64,000 nt of DNA from JAPOKJ01 sp031421635 (GCA_031421635.1 JANOPA010000001.1:53320-117319), one strand, 5' to 3'; positions 28,425 through 38,212 are shown, counted from the first letter of the stretch. Notes: generated by a model from the sequence alone, not told the origin. A program made the numbers and translations.

Positions 28425-29615
28425 ATGCCTCACCTTCCAGCCTCTGAAGCGTTATCGCATGTCCGTGTGATCGATCTGACCCAGGTGCGTGCTGGACCGA
28501 CTTGTTGTCGCCAGCTTGCCGATTGGGGGGCCGATGTTGTGCAAGTTCAAATGCCCGAACATTTGCGCGGTGACGACACGCTCGGTGGGCAAGAAGGCTC
28601 AGATTATCAGTACACGCATCGCAACAAACGATCCATCACCCTTAATCTTAAGGAGCCGGAAGGCATTGCTTTACTCAAGCGCCTGATGGCCGGAGCCGAT
28701 GTCGTCGTGGAAAATTTTCGACCCGACGTGAAATTTCGTTTGGGCATCGATTACGAAAGCCTAAAGGCCGAGAACTCAGGGTTGGTTTATGCGAGCATTT
28801 CTGGCTTTGGTCAGACTGGCCCGCTGGTCCAGCGTCCAGGCTTTGATCAAATCGCGCAAGGTATGGGCGGATTGATGTCGGTCACCGGACAAGCCGGTGG
28901 CGAACCTATGCGGGTAGGAATTCCAATCGCTGATTTGTGCGCGGGCATCTTTGCCGCCCAAGGCATCTTGGTGGCACTGATCGAACGACAAAAGTCCGGA
29001 CAAGGGCAATGGGTGCAGACCTCCTTGTTACAGTCGATGGTGTACATGATGGACTTCCAAACTTCTCGCTGGCTAATCGATGGAGAAGTCGCCAGCCAGG
29101 CTGGTAATTTTCATCCGACCAGTATTCCCACGGGAGTTTACAAAGCGCGCGATGGTTACATGAATATTGCGGTGTTCGGATCAAAAATATGGGAGCGCTT
29201 CTGTGACATTCTTAGCGCACCGCAATGGGTCAAGGACTCACGTTACATCGATAAGCGCGGCCGCTCGGTGAATCGCGATGCCTTGAACGCCGAAATTAAT
29301 GCTCGCTTAGCCGAACAAGACTGTGCCTACTGGATCGAAAGATTGAATGCGGGAGGTGTCGCCTGTGGTCTGATCAACAGCATGGACGCTGTGTTTGAGG
29401 AAGCCCAGGTGCAACATCTCGGTATGGTTCAAGAGGTGGTCTCGCCGCATCATGGCAGGCAACGTATGGTGGGCCAACCAATGCAATTACAGCGTACGCC
29501 GAGTCATATCGCTAGGGCTACCCCCAAGCGTGGCGAGCATACCGAAGAGGTTTTGGGGCAGTTGGGCATTGATCCGCAAGATTTTGCACGTCTGAGATCG
29601 AGCGGCGTGTTCTAG
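28425..29615 (+). CDS. CaiB/BaiF class III CoA-transferase
   Basis: The 396-residue protein has the class III transferase opening HVRVIDLTQVRAGPTC, then NKRSITLNLKEPEG and VVENFRPDV. The predicted catalytic Asp is in VGIPIADLCAGIFA, matching Asp169 of formyl-CoA transferase. The residues around FGQTGPLVQRPGFDQ form the usual glycine-rich loop. It is followed on the same strand by a quinone-reductase-like MDR (88 bp) and a Bug receptor. This suggests a small uptake-and-activation unit for an unidentified organic acid. Confidence 0.93.
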   Translation: MPHLPASEALSHVRVIDLTQVRAGPTCCRQLADWGADVVQVQMPEHLRGDDTLGGQEGSDYQYTHRNKRSITLNLKEPEGIALLKRLMAGADVVVENFRPDVKFRLGIDYESLKAENSGLVYASISGFGQTGPLVQRPGFDQIAQGMGGLMSVTGQAGGEPMRVGIPIADLCAGIFAAQGILVALIERQKSGQGQWVQTSLLQSMVYMMDFQTSRWLIDGEVASQAGNFHPTSIPTGVYKARDGYMNIAVFGSKIWERFCDILSAPQWVKDSRYIDKRGRSVNRDALNAEINARLAEQDCAYWIERLNAGGVACGLINSMDAVFEEAQVQHLGMVQEVVSPHHGRQRMVGQPMQLQRTPSHIARATPKRGEHTEEVLGQLGIDPQDFARLRSSGVF

Positions 29616-29703
29616 GGGCCGTGCCAGTTGGCACTTATGAGCGGTGCCATCAACTCCGCTGGGATGCAATTTAAACAACGTAAATGACATGAGGATGTAG
29701 ACA

Positions 29704-30681
29704 ATGAAGTCGTATTGTTTAGTCAGTGGCGAGCAAGAGTCGCACTTGGAGTTGCGCGAGGTTGCCAGACCTGAACCCGGTCCAGGACAGGTTCTCGTCA
29801 AAATGCATGCGGCTGGACTAAATCGTGGTGAACTGATTGTGGGCCATGGTTTGACCGCCTCAGGTAGCGCTAAACCCGCCGGCATGGAGGGCGCGGGTGA
29901 AATAGTGGCCTTGGGGGCTGGTGTTTCCACGCTTGCGGTTGGCGACAAAGTCATGGGCCGATGCCCAGGCGCGTTTTCGGAGTATGCGCTGATGGACACC
30001 CGTGAAGTCCTTCCAGTCTCGGCCTCACTGAGCATGAGGGAGGCCGCAGCGATCCCCCTCACGTTTTTGGTGGGCTTCGATCTTTTGGTGTCTCAGGGGC
30101 ACTTGCAAGCGGGCCAATGGTTACTCGTGAATGGCGTCTCGTCCGGCGTGGGTGTCGCCTGTTTGCAGATGGGCAAGGTACTCGGGGCGAAGGTGATCGG
30201 CACCTCAGGATCACAGGACAAGCTGAACCTGCTCGGCTCCCTGGGATTGGATGTTGGCATTCACACCCGTAAGCCCGATTACTATGAGGCAGTGCTCAAG
30301 GCGACCGGTGGGCAGGGAGTGAATCTGGTGGTGAACACCGTGGGCGGAAGCGTTTTTGCGGAGAGCCTGCGATGCCTTGCCTTCCAGGGGCGAATGGGGA
30401 TCGTCGGCTATGTGGATGGTCAACTGAGTGCGCCAGTGGATTTGGGCACACTGCACGCTAAGCGTTTGTGCATTTTTGGTGTCTCGAACAAGATGCGAAC
30501 ACCGGCACAGCGCGCTGAGGGCATTGGCCAATTCAGAGAGCAAGTCTTACCTGCCTTGAGTGACGGCCGAATTCGCCCCCTAATATATCGCAGCTTCGCG
30601 TTTGCAGAATTGCCGCAGGCTAAAACGCTGATGGAGAGCGACCAACAGAACGGCAAGATCGTCGTCGATATTGCGCAGTAG
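29704..30681 (+). CDS. Zinc-free MDR-family (quinone oxidoreductase-like) NADPH dehydrogenase
   Basis: The 325-residue protein has a GroES-like N-terminal domain without the zinc-ligand Cys clusters. The Rossmann domain contains the NADPH motif GVSSGVGVACLQMGKVLGAK near 145-165. Overall length and the loss of zinc ligands place it with quinone oxidoreductases and enoyl-type reductases of the medium-chain dehydrogenase superfamily. It probably reduces an enoyl, enone or quinone intermediate in the pathway served by the CoA-transferase upstream and the Bug receptor 24 bp downstream. The precise substrate is unknown. Confidence 0.88.
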   Translation: MKSYCLVSGEQESHLELREVARPEPGPGQVLVKMHAAGLNRGELIVGHGLTASGSAKPAGMEGAGEIVALGAGVSTLAVGDKVMGRCPGAFSEYALMDTREVLPVSASLSMREAAAIPLTFLVGFDLLVSQGHLQAGQWLLVNGVSSGVGVACLQMGKVLGAKVIGTSGSQDKLNLLGSLGLDVGIHTRKPDYYEAVLKATGGQGVNLVVNTVGGSVFAESLRCLAFQGRMGIVGYVDGQLSAPVDLGTLHAKRLCIFGVSNKMRTPAQRAEGIGQFREQVLPALSDGRIRPLIYRSFAFAELPQAKTLMESDQQNGKIVVDIAQ

Positions 30682-30705
30682 TACGGCGGGCTTAGGAGTA
30701 ATGAA

Positions 30706-31686
30706 ATGCACTCAATGAAAAGTTTCTTGACGATTAATTTAACGGCTATCGCGCTTTGTTGTTCAAGCGCCTTGGCGATGGCTCAAGCTTACCCCAACAA
30801 GCCAGTGAAGCTGGTAGTCGGATTTGCGCCAGGGGGCGCGGCCGACTATGTGGCGCGCACGATGAGCGAGGCATTTGGCCGCGCTCTTGGGCAGACTATC
30901 GTCGTAGAAAACAAGGCCGGTGGGGGCTCTAGCATTGCCGCTAATATCGTGGCTAAATCCGCACCCGACGGCTACACCATTCTGATTGCAAGCCCAAGTA
31001 GCATTTCGGTGAGTCCGGCCCTAAACCCTAAGATCGGTTACTCCGCAAAGGATTTAAGTCCGATCAGCAAGATCACCGCATCGCCGCTTGTGATTGCCGC
31101 AAACACTGGCTTGGGAATTAACTCTTTGCAAGATCTGATTACTCGGGCCAAGCGCCAGCCAGGTGTTCTGAATTATGCAACCTCGGGTAATGGCTCGGCA
31201 CCGCATCTCGGGGCGGCGCTATTTTCTCAAGTCACCGGTGTGGAGATGGTGCACATCCCTTTTAAGGGTGGGGGTCCGGCGATTCAATCGGTAATCGCCG
31301 GTGATACTCAACTTACATTTGGCACGCCACCTTCCGTTCTGCCGATGATTCAAGCTGGGCGACTCAAGGGCCTTGCGGTGACCTTGCGCGAAGGCTCTCC
31401 CTTGTTGCCCGGTATTCCAGGCACGCGTGAAGCCGGCCTTCCGGATTACGCCATCGAGTTTTGGTACGGCCTATTTGTGCCGACCAATACACCGGCACCG
31501 ATCATTAAGAAGCTTTTCGAGGCGGCTCAAATTGCGATGGCTGATCCGAAGCTAAAAGCGGCTCTGGCTCGCGAAGGAACCGATGCTGATGTGTCCAAGT
31601 CGCCCGAGCAGTTTGCGAGCTTCTTGGTGGAGGATGCCAAGTTCTGGGTGAAGCTAGTCAAGAGCGCGGGCGTAACGGTCGATTAA
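30706..31686 (+). CDS. Bug-family (TctC-like) substrate-binding protein
   Basis: This is a periplasmic solute receptor of 326 residues. The signal peptide ends SALAMAQA and is followed by YPNKPVKLVVGFAPGGAADYVA. The later motifs are VVENKAGGGSSIAANIVAKSAPDGYT, SGNGSAPHLGAALF and WYGLFVPTNTPAPI. The Asp/Ala-rich first loop commonly contacts a carboxylate. It is the third gene of a CoA-transferase/MDR/Bug group and so probably binds the acid that group consumes. The ATG at 30706 and a second at 30715 are both possible. No tctA/tctB is nearby. Confidence 0.93.
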   Translation: MHSMKSFLTINLTAIALCCSSALAMAQAYPNKPVKLVVGFAPGGAADYVARTMSEAFGRALGQTIVVENKAGGGSSIAANIVAKSAPDGYTILIASPSSISVSPALNPKIGYSAKDLSPISKITASPLVIAANTGLGINSLQDLITRAKRQPGVLNYATSGNGSAPHLGAALFSQVTGVEMVHIPFKGGGPAIQSVIAGDTQLTFGTPPSVLPMIQAGRLKGLAVTLREGSPLLPGIPGTREAGLPDYAIEFWYGLFVPTNTPAPIIKKLFEAAQIAMADPKLKAALAREGTDADVSKSPEQFASFLVEDAKFWVKLVKSAGVTVD

Positions 31687-31780
31687 GATCCCGCGTGTCA
31701 TTCCCGCATCTCGGGTCTTGTCATAATTTTTGCGATAAGTTCGCTGCTATTCCTATTTCGCTTCTTCGCATGAAGGCCTT

Positions 31781-32092
31781 ATGAAAACAGATCGCCGTAT
31801 TTTTGTCATTCGTTCTATTGTCGGTCTAACCGCTTTGCTGCGTGCTCCCCTCGTCTTGGCGATGGCCGGTCCGGTCACCGATGAGAAAGATCCTAAGGCT
31901 GAGGCCTTGGGTTATAAGCGAGATGCGGCTACTGTGGATGCGGCCAAGTATCCGGCCTACGCGCTCGGCCAAAATTGCGCCAGTTGCTCGAATTTTAAGG
32001 GTTCCCCAGGAATCGCCGCGGGTCCTTGTCCGCGCATGCCTAAACCGGTTTTAGCGGCGGGCTGGTGTTCGGGGTACGCAAAGAAGACTTAG
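31781..32092 (+). CDS. High-potential iron-sulfur protein (HiPIP)
   Basis: This is a small periplasmic electron carrier with one 4Fe-4S cluster. The 103-residue precursor starts with a twin-arginine-type signal (DRRIFVIRS then a hydrophobic stretch). The mature domain ends in the HiPIP cysteine pattern C-x2-C-x13-C-x12-C (NCASC, GPCP, GWCS), with a Trp just before the last Cys. Tat export fits a protein that must fold around its cluster before export. HiPIPs donate electrons to photosynthetic reaction centres, terminal oxidases or reductases; no such partner is encoded nearby. Confidence 0.93.
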   Translation: MKTDRRIFVIRSIVGLTALLRAPLVLAMAGPVTDEKDPKAEALGYKRDAATVDAAKYPAYALGQNCASCSNFKGSPGIAAGPCPRMPKPVLAAGWCSGYAKKT

Positions 32093-32124
32093 ACGGTGGG
32101 CCGATACCAGATAAAATCAACTCT

Positions 32125-32598
32125 ATGAAGCCCTCTTCGGTATTTTGGTCTGCGATCATATTGCAGTGTATTGGCGCCGTGGCCTTGAATGTCGTTTATT
32201 CGAAGAGCCCGTTCTTCGATACACCAGAGGTCAGCGAAGCGGTGTCTCAATCGTCGATCACCCTTCCTCCAGTGTCCGACGTAACTGCTGTGCCTACTTT
32301 ACCGAATGTAACGAGCGACTTAGGCGTGACACCCTTGATGCAAAACGCTGGTAATGGAAACTGCGAGGAGGTGCTGCGCCTCATTAACGAAGGCGCCCGG
32401 GTCAGCACGGTGAATGCCAATGGAACCGATGCACTGATCTATGCCGCGAGCGCCGGTCATGTTGCTTGTGTCAACCATCTTTTGCGTGCCAAGGCGCGTA
32501 CCGACACGGTGGACCGAGACGGTGATAGCACACTCAGCGCGGCGCAGCAACAAGGCCACACAGAAATTGTCGAGGCGATCGAAAAAGTCCAGCGCTAA
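32125..32598 (+). CDS. Ankyrin-repeat protein with an N-terminal membrane or signal segment
   Basis: The 157-residue protein has one hydrophobic segment near the N-terminus (VFWSAIILQCIGAVALNVVY, residues 5-24). A Ser/Pro/Val-rich linker follows, then about three ankyrin repeats from residue 70 (GVTPLMQNAGNGNCEEVLRL; GTDALIYAASAGHVACVNHL; GDSTLSAAQQQGHTEIVEAI). The ATG at 32125 is preferred over the in-frame codon at 32065, which lies inside the HiPIP gene. It follows the HiPIP gene by 32 bp and could be co-transcribed. Such proteins are probably anchored in the membrane or periplasm; the partner is unknown. Confidence 0.82.
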   Translation: MKPSSVFWSAIILQCIGAVALNVVYSKSPFFDTPEVSEAVSQSSITLPPVSDVTAVPTLPNVTSDLGVTPLMQNAGNGNCEEVLRLINEGARVSTVNANGTDALIYAASAGHVACVNHLLRAKARTDTVDRDGDSTLSAAQQQGHTEIVEAIEKVQR

Positions 32599-32626
32599 GA
32601 GAGTCGGGGCAAAATTCGAGAGAGTA

Positions 32627-34060
32627 TTAAGACGTCGCTTTGCTGGGTTCCTTCAATAACTTCAGTGCAAACACTGCTAGCGTCCCGACCCCCGCAATCA
32701 ACAAGCCCCAAAGAATCCACTGCTTGCGTTGTTCTCCCGAGCGATCAATCACTTTGGGCCCCATGCCATCCCGTCGCACGGCCTGAGTCAGGTCGAGAGT
32801 TGTGAGGGCGCTTGCCAGGCCGGCACCATCCTGGTTTCCCGGTACTAAGCTATCCATGCCCAAGGCAAGAGGTTCGGCCTGGGCATTGCCAATGAGTACG
32901 GCAAATGGCGGGCTACCGCGCGCGGTAAAAACCAAGCGGGCCGGTGCAAAGCCTAGACGTAACTTTGGAATTTTGCTGGCGAATTCTCCGGCACGTTCGT
33001 CGATCTGCACCTGCCAGTAACGATAACTTGCGGTTGAGGAACGCAATATTGCGTCCGCGTTGAGCGCCTCGCCGGCCGCCAGGTTCATGCGATACATGGT
33101 TTCGCTTTGCAGGCTTTCCCAGGCTTGATCTGTCGCTCGTCGGGCGAAGAGCTTCAATGGTGCGAGAGTATTTGGGTCGGCAAAATTCATATTAATTCGA
33201 GAGATCGGCAAACCCACTCCCGCATCGTAGTCAAAGGTATTTTTGGGTGCCTTGGCCTCTTTGTTGATTGCCGACGCGGCAACGCCGGCCAAGACCACCC
33301 ACTGCAACGGACGCGCTGCCACCCTGCTGGCAAGCTGGACTGAGATGTCGACCAAGACAATCGGCTCGCCGCCATTGGGTGAGCTCAGGCGCAGATAACG
33401 AATTGGCGTGGGCCCGAATTCGATCAGCGTATTGCTTAATATCTGGCCATTTCGGCTCAAACGAAATACCGGGGCAGCCTGAGCAACCGTGCGCCAAGTT
33501 TTTAAGTCATCGCTCGCCTCGACCATCAGTGCGGCGCTTAGCTCGGCGCCAGCCTGAAGATTAAGACTCAGCGATTGAACCATCGGAGCCTTCGCACCTT
33601 CGGCCAACTCTCTGAGGTCTGCATAGTAGGCTCTCAGCACTTGTCCTGGCGAACTTTTTGAGGCTTTGGGACTGATCACCAGACTCAACTGGTCTCCAAG
33701 CTTGGTTAAGGTGACACCGTCTGTGCTCGTCGCAGACGCCGAGCTTGCGGCATAGAATGGCAGGAGAGCCAGGGACTTGCTGGCACCCTGAGTGGTTCCG
33801 ACCGGGGCTAGTCCGAGGGCAAAAGGTACGGCCTCTCCGGCACTGTTCACGACGCGTAGGTCGCCCAGCGAGGGTTTACGGGACGCGCTGTAGACCTCGA
33901 AGGGCAGGTCTACCGAGATTAAGGCTTGGTTGTCAGTAGTTCGCACCGGTACTTCGAGCGCATAGTCGTCCCGAGTCAGAGCTTGCACAGTAGAAAGCTG
34001 TGCACACAGCACCCACGCGCCAACATAGCGAACGGTATTACACGGGAGTCGAAATTTCAT
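32627..34060 (-). CDS. DUF3999-family exported protein
   Basis: The 477-residue protein has a signal peptide (VRYVGAWVLCAQLSTVQA) followed by DDYALEVPVRT, the typical start of DUF3999. A long beta-rich periplasmic region follows. Near the C-terminus are one transmembrane helix (WILWGLLIAGVGTLAVFALKLL) and a short cytoplasmic tail. The ATG at 34060 is chosen over a TTG two codons upstream. It lies 41 bp downstream of the DUF2339 gene on the same strand. This gene pair is widespread in proteobacteria, but its function is not established. Confidence 0.88.
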   Translation of the reverse strand: MKFRLPCNTVRYVGAWVLCAQLSTVQALTRDDYALEVPVRTTDNQALISVDLPFEVYSASRKPSLGDLRVVNSAGEAVPFALGLAPVGTTQGASKSLALLPFYAASSASATSTDGVTLTKLGDQLSLVISPKASKSSPGQVLRAYYADLRELAEGAKAPMVQSLSLNLQAGAELSAALMVEASDDLKTWRTVAQAAPVFRLSRNGQILSNTLIEFGPTPIRYLRLSSPNGGEPIVLVDISVQLASRVAARPLQWVVLAGVAASAINKEAKAPKNTFDYDAGVGLPISRINMNFADPNTLAPLKLFARRATDQAWESLQSETMYRMNLAAGEALNADAILRSSTASYRYWQVQIDERAGEFASKIPKLRLGFAPARLVFTARGSPPFAVLIGNAQAEPLALGMDSLVPGNQDGAGLASALTTLDLTQAVRRDGMGPKVIDRSGEQRKQWILWGLLIAGVGTLAVFALKLLKEPSKATS

Positions 34061-34101
34061 AGGCAAGGCATGGTGTAGTGGCGCAAGTTGTAATCGAGAA
34101 T

Positions 34102-37080
34102 TTAAAGAGCAAGCGATCTTTTTTCTGCGGCAGGTGGCAAGGGCGATAGATATCCAATCAACAGCATCAAGAGGCCCACACCTACGAAGGAGATGATACG
34201 GGTCAAGGCCGAAATTGCAGAAAGATCAATCAGAAAGAGTTTGATGACCACCACCGCTAGTAGTCCTGCTCCCACGAGCCAACCGGAGCGCCATAGCCGC
34301 CGCGTTGAAAAGAACATGATGGCTGTGGCGGTGACCGCCCACAATAAGGAAAAAGAGGTCTGGGCATTCGACGAGCCCAACATGGCCGACATTCGGTAAG
34401 GCAGGTCGAGGTAGTGGCTCAAGGCGCGCATCAGTAAAGTGTTGAGCCACAGGAACGCCGCGGCCGCAAGCGCGATTTGTATATGACGTTGGGCGATGGC
34501 CTCGCCCCTGACTTGAACCCGTGCAAACGATTCGGAACGACTGTAAGCGATTAAGCTCAGCAGCGCCAAGCTTGTCGATAAATCTACCGGATTGAGCAAG
34601 GGCAGGAAGGGTTTGATGGCCAGTCCACTGTAGTCTGAGGTGCAGGCAAATACAAACCAAAGACCCAGCAGCCAGGCTAAACCCATCGGAGCCTGGGTCT
34701 TTAAACTGCTCAGTTGAAAGCCGCCCATCATTGAGTTGCCGCGAATTCGTTTCGACCAGTCAAGTCGCCACATCAGGCCCAGCAACAAAGATAGCACTGC
34801 CCCCACTGCGGCGATGCCCCATGCTTGATCTTGGGCAAATAACAAAGTTCGCCATTGAGCAAATTGCAAGAGTAGAGTGGAAACGACCCACGCCAGAGCG
34901 GAAAAAGCGAATACCCAAAGGCGCGAGGTTCGTGCCTGCCGCGGGCTGTCTGTTTTGGTGCCATGGCCTAAGTGCTCGACTTGAAGGCCTTGTTGGTAAA
35001 GAATCCAGGTCATGGCTACCATGCTAAGTGGCCACACCATTAGGCGATAGTCCGCAAAGCTTGCTTTCAAATCGATCCACTGGAGGAGGTCCATCAAGAC
35101 CAGAGTGGGCAGCAAGAGGAGTGAAATCCACAGCAAAATGGCCCAACGCAGCTTGCGCCCAAAGTAGGCGTGAGCCGCAGCGAGAGCTGTCCATAAGCCC
35201 AGCACACTTGCGAAAAAAGTTCGCCCTTCTTTGACGAGGTGATCGAGTTCAAGGGTATTACTGAATATCACCAGGGCGGCTGCGACCAAGGCGAAGAGAG
35301 GTGCCAAGAGTGCTTCTAGGGGTGCCCAGGTTTTTGCAAAAAGCGAAGCGCCCACCAAGACCTCGGGATCGGGCTTCCATCGATGAAAAAACCAGCCGGA
35401 CCAATATCCCGACACAGCGAGCATGGTTGCGCCCAGCCAAAACGGATTCCAAAATGGACGAGCGTCGAAAGCCGGAAGGCCGCGCGAGAAAAAGATGATC
35501 AAACCGAAAACCTGCAAAGCCACACCCGCAAAGCGCGTGAGTGCCTGATGGGTTCGCATGCCGAGCCAAATCAATGCAGCGCCTTCGACGGCCCAGGCAA
35601 TTCCGGCTAATCTTGGCTCTAAGGCCAGGGGAATCGCCAAGCTCGCGAAGCCTGCGCCGAGTGCAACATAAGACACCAGCGCAGCGCGTAGCCCACGAAC
35701 GTTTGCCGAGCCTGGGTCGAGGCTCTCGGCCTGCTTTACTTGCTTTTTCAAGCCCAGAGCCGCCAAGCCGATGTACCAAGCCCCCAAACCAAGCGCAGCA
35801 AAGGCAATACCGTACTCAAGGTGATTGAGAATCTTGGACAAGATTCCGAAACCTACTGTTGGCACGCCAAAGACAAGAGATCCATCCACATAATGCTTCA
35901 AGTTAGGCGTGGAACGGCGCGCATCCATGACCGGGATCAGAGAGTAAAGAGCAATGAAAAGGATGACAAAGCCGATAGTCGACTGCAGCATGTCGGGACG
36001 ATAGCGATCCATCACCCAGAAACCGGTCACGCCGAACGTCAGCACAAACCCTAGTAGATAAAGCAGGCGCCAGTGTTTCAAGCGAGCGATATAGAAAATG
36101 CTGAGATTCAACACCGCATAGATACTAAATAGTGCAATGTGATTGCCACTCCCCGTCGAGGCCAAAATCGGTGTGGCAAAACCGCCGACCGTAGCTGCGA
36201 CTACCATAGCCAAGGCGTTTTGACGTAGGGCGAGGATAGTGGCCAGGGCACAGACCAGAATCATGAGTGCAAAGGCTACCGGGCTCGAGATGAGATGATA
36301 GAACTTGAACGCGGTATAAATTTCAAGATAAAGCGCTGCGACTGCGCCCCCTTGCAAAAGCAGCCCGTACGACGTTCGGGAATGCCTTAGCCGCCAGCCG
36401 AAAATCAGCAAGGCGAAGGCGATGATGCCGATCACTGCCAAGCGAGCTTCGATTGGGAAAAGATCATTGTCGACCGCGTACTTAGCGAGAAAACTAAGCC
36501 CCAGAAAAAGGATAATGAGCCCAAAGCGCGCGACCGTATTACCACCGAACAACCAGTTCTTGATGTGATCGACGAAGGTCGGTCCGGGCGGAGTCTTGAT
36601 CTGTTGCTGGCTAGTCTGAAAGGCCTTTGCCTCAGCAACCATCAACGCCTCAAGTTCAAGCGATGACAAATTCCCGGGTACATCGGCGGAAGCCTTGGCG
36701 CTCACGGCGGCATTTTGCGCAAGCGCCTCACCCAAATCGGCACTGCTCACATCTACTGGACTGGCGACGGTCTGGCGGTCGATTTCTGGAACTTCATTTC
36801 GAAGGTCGGGAGCAACGCTCGCTTCAGTCAATGGCGGTCGAACTAGTGGGGCGGTCAGTCCTGCGGCCAAGTTCCCTTCAAGCGTTGCGAGGCGTTGCTC
36901 GAGGGCTAACACCCTTGATCTCAATCCACGGTTCACGAACCAGAATAGCCCACCGACAAAGATCCAAGTTAGAAGTCCGTCGAATCCCATCGCCGAGCCT
37001 CGCCCGAAAAATATCATCGAAACCCAAAAACAAACGAGTAAAGCAAAAATGAGCGCTGCGGATTTGGCAATGGTTTTCAA
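34102..37080 (-). CDS. DUF2339 polytopic membrane protein
   Basis: This is a very large integral-membrane protein of 992 residues. An N-terminal anchor (AALIFALLVCFWVSMIFFG) precedes a short coiled coil (LRSRVLALEQRLATLEGN) and a Pro/Ala-rich linker. More than twenty hydrophobic helices then follow to the end. The motif FGGNTVARFGLIILFLGLSFLAKYA is diagnostic of DUF2339. Start choice: TTG at 37078-37080 is preceded by AAAGAGGT about 6 bases upstream and begins the conserved anchor. The frame stays open to 37344 but the extra 88 residues look non-coding and would overlap the next gene. It is translated with the DUF3999 partner. Confidence 0.88.
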   Translation of the reverse strand: MKTIAKSAALIFALLVCFWVSMIFFGRGSAMGFDGLLTWIFVGGLFWFVNRGLRSRVLALEQRLATLEGNLAAGLTAPLVRPPLTEASVAPDLRNEVPEIDRQTVASPVDVSSADLGEALAQNAAVSAKASADVPGNLSSLELEALMVAEAKAFQTSQQQIKTPPGPTFVDHIKNWLFGGNTVARFGLIILFLGLSFLAKYAVDNDLFPIEARLAVIGIIAFALLIFGWRLRHSRTSYGLLLQGGAVAALYLEIYTAFKFYHLISSPVAFALMILVCALATILALRQNALAMVVAATVGGFATPILASTGSGNHIALFSIYAVLNLSIFYIARLKHWRLLYLLGFVLTFGVTGFWVMDRYRPDMLQSTIGFVILFIALYSLIPVMDARRSTPNLKHYVDGSLVFGVPTVGFGILSKILNHLEYGIAFAALGLGAWYIGLAALGLKKQVKQAESLDPGSANVRGLRAALVSYVALGAGFASLAIPLALEPRLAGIAWAVEGAALIWLGMRTHQALTRFAGVALQVFGLIIFFSRGLPAFDARPFWNPFWLGATMLAVSGYWSGWFFHRWKPDPEVLVGASLFAKTWAPLEALLAPLFALVAAALVIFSNTLELDHLVKEGRTFFASVLGLWTALAAAHAYFGRKLRWAILLWISLLLLPTLVLMDLLQWIDLKASFADYRLMVWPLSMVAMTWILYQQGLQVEHLGHGTKTDSPRQARTSRLWVFAFSALAWVVSTLLLQFAQWRTLLFAQDQAWGIAAVGAVLSLLLGLMWRLDWSKRIRGNSMMGGFQLSSLKTQAPMGLAWLLGLWFVFACTSDYSGLAIKPFLPLLNPVDLSTSLALLSLIAYSRSESFARVQVRGEAIAQRHIQIALAAAAFLWLNTLLMRALSHYLDLPYRMSAMLGSSNAQTSFSLLWAVTATAIMFFSTRRLWRSGWLVGAGLLAVVVIKLFLIDLSAISALTRIISFVGVGLLMLLIGYLSPLPPAAEKRSLAL

Positions 37081-37171
37081 ACTGACCTCTTTTATTGCGC
37101 AGAGTCTAGCGGAGAATGTACCAAAGCTCGTTAACTTATCGACTGATTTGAGATAAGTCGTAAGGCCTAAT

Positions 37172-38125
37172 TTATTTGGGGTCGTTTGTACTCGGCGTGG
37201 TGTGCTTGCGCTGGCCGTTGGAATCCTTGGGCGGCGACAAAGTGCGTAGGTGCTGGAATTCTCGACGTTTGATACTGAGGTACTCGCCGCGCGCAAGTTC
37301 ATGCAGTTGGGCTGCATAAATCTCTGTCGATGAAAACCAGTCATTCAGGCGCTTTTCGAGGCGGGCGTCTGGGGTAGTTGCAAGAGAATCGAGGTAGGAC
37401 TGTATGGCGAGGTAGTAACGCATTGCGTTGCGCTCAATCGCACCTCGTACTCCGGCAATAAAGGTTGGAGACCCGTCGGCTTTCTTACCAATAATGCTGA
37501 AGCCAATCTTGTCCCGACCAAGCGTCAACAAATAGCTCTGCATAGCCATGCGCGCCATGAGACCGTAGGAGTATTTGTAGGAAAAGTGAATGAAACTTGT
37601 GTTTGACCCTAATGCGACTGCTTCAAGGACTAGATGGTAGTCACGGGTATTGAATGGCCCGAGAGAGCTGAACATTTCTACGCGCAGGTAATCGTCGCTA
37701 GTAGTGTGGGTAGCGAAGTTGAAGTCGAGCTTGTAGCCATCAGAGAGTTGACGCTCTGTCTTGCGTCCGATGACCAGACTGAGAACCTCGTGCGGCTGTT
37801 TGCCTTTCGCCGAACAGGATTTGACGTTCAAATGGAGCATTAATAATTCACACCATCCCTCCGACACCATCAGTGCCGACTTTAGTTCGGTGAAGGGATG
37901 ATCTATTTGCGCGTAGACATCACCCTTCAAGCTATCTGGTGTTTGCGTAGAATCCAGAGAGAGCGGAGCCTGGAAATGGTTTGTCGTGAGACTGTCGCGC
38001 AGTTTTGAATGGATGGCCAGAATGGCGTCGGCGTTTTGCGCCGACGGTGAGCTACAAACTCCCATCCCTATAAAAAACATCAGGACGCTGTGCGCGAACC
38101 AACATAAGGACCTTAATGAGGTCAT
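37172..38125 (-). CDS. Exported protein of unknown function
   Basis: The 317-residue protein has a signal peptide (hydrophobic core SVLMFFIGMGVCSSPSAQ). A soluble body of mixed alpha/beta character follows, with two Cys (EGWCELL and KSCSAKG) that could form a disulfide. The central part (RVEMFSSLGPFNTRDYHLVLEA, FIHFSYKYSYG) resembles START-like or lipid-binding barrels only loosely, and I do not recognise a family. The C-terminal 60 residues are helical and basic. The ATG at 38125 has AGGAAG upstream. It follows the phosphatidylserine synthase gene by 87 bp on the same strand, so a role in the envelope or in phospholipids is possible. Confidence 0.75.
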   Translation of the reverse strand: MTSLRSLCWFAHSVLMFFIGMGVCSSPSAQNADAILAIHSKLRDSLTTNHFQAPLSLDSTQTPDSLKGDVYAQIDHPFTELKSALMVSEGWCELLMLHLNVKSCSAKGKQPHEVLSLVIGRKTERQLSDGYKLDFNFATHTTSDDYLRVEMFSSLGPFNTRDYHLVLEAVALGSNTSFIHFSYKYSYGLMARMAMQSYLLTLGRDKIGFSIIGKKADGSPTFIAGVRGAIERNAMRYYLAIQSYLDSLATTPDARLEKRLNDWFSSTEIYAAQLHELARGEYLSIKRREFQHLRTLSPPKDSNGQRKHTTPSTNDPK

Positions 38126-38212
38126 AGAATGTAACTTCCTAAAGGCTGTAGGCGAAATGGGATCCACGACGAGCGATGGCGGGAGTCGGTTTCCATTCGA
38201 CACGCTGAACGC

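Noticed and set aside
31687..31740. CCCG-CATCT-CGGG hairpin after the Bug gene at 30706-31686
   Set aside because: A 4-bp stem with Ts only about 10 bases later is too weak to call a terminator.
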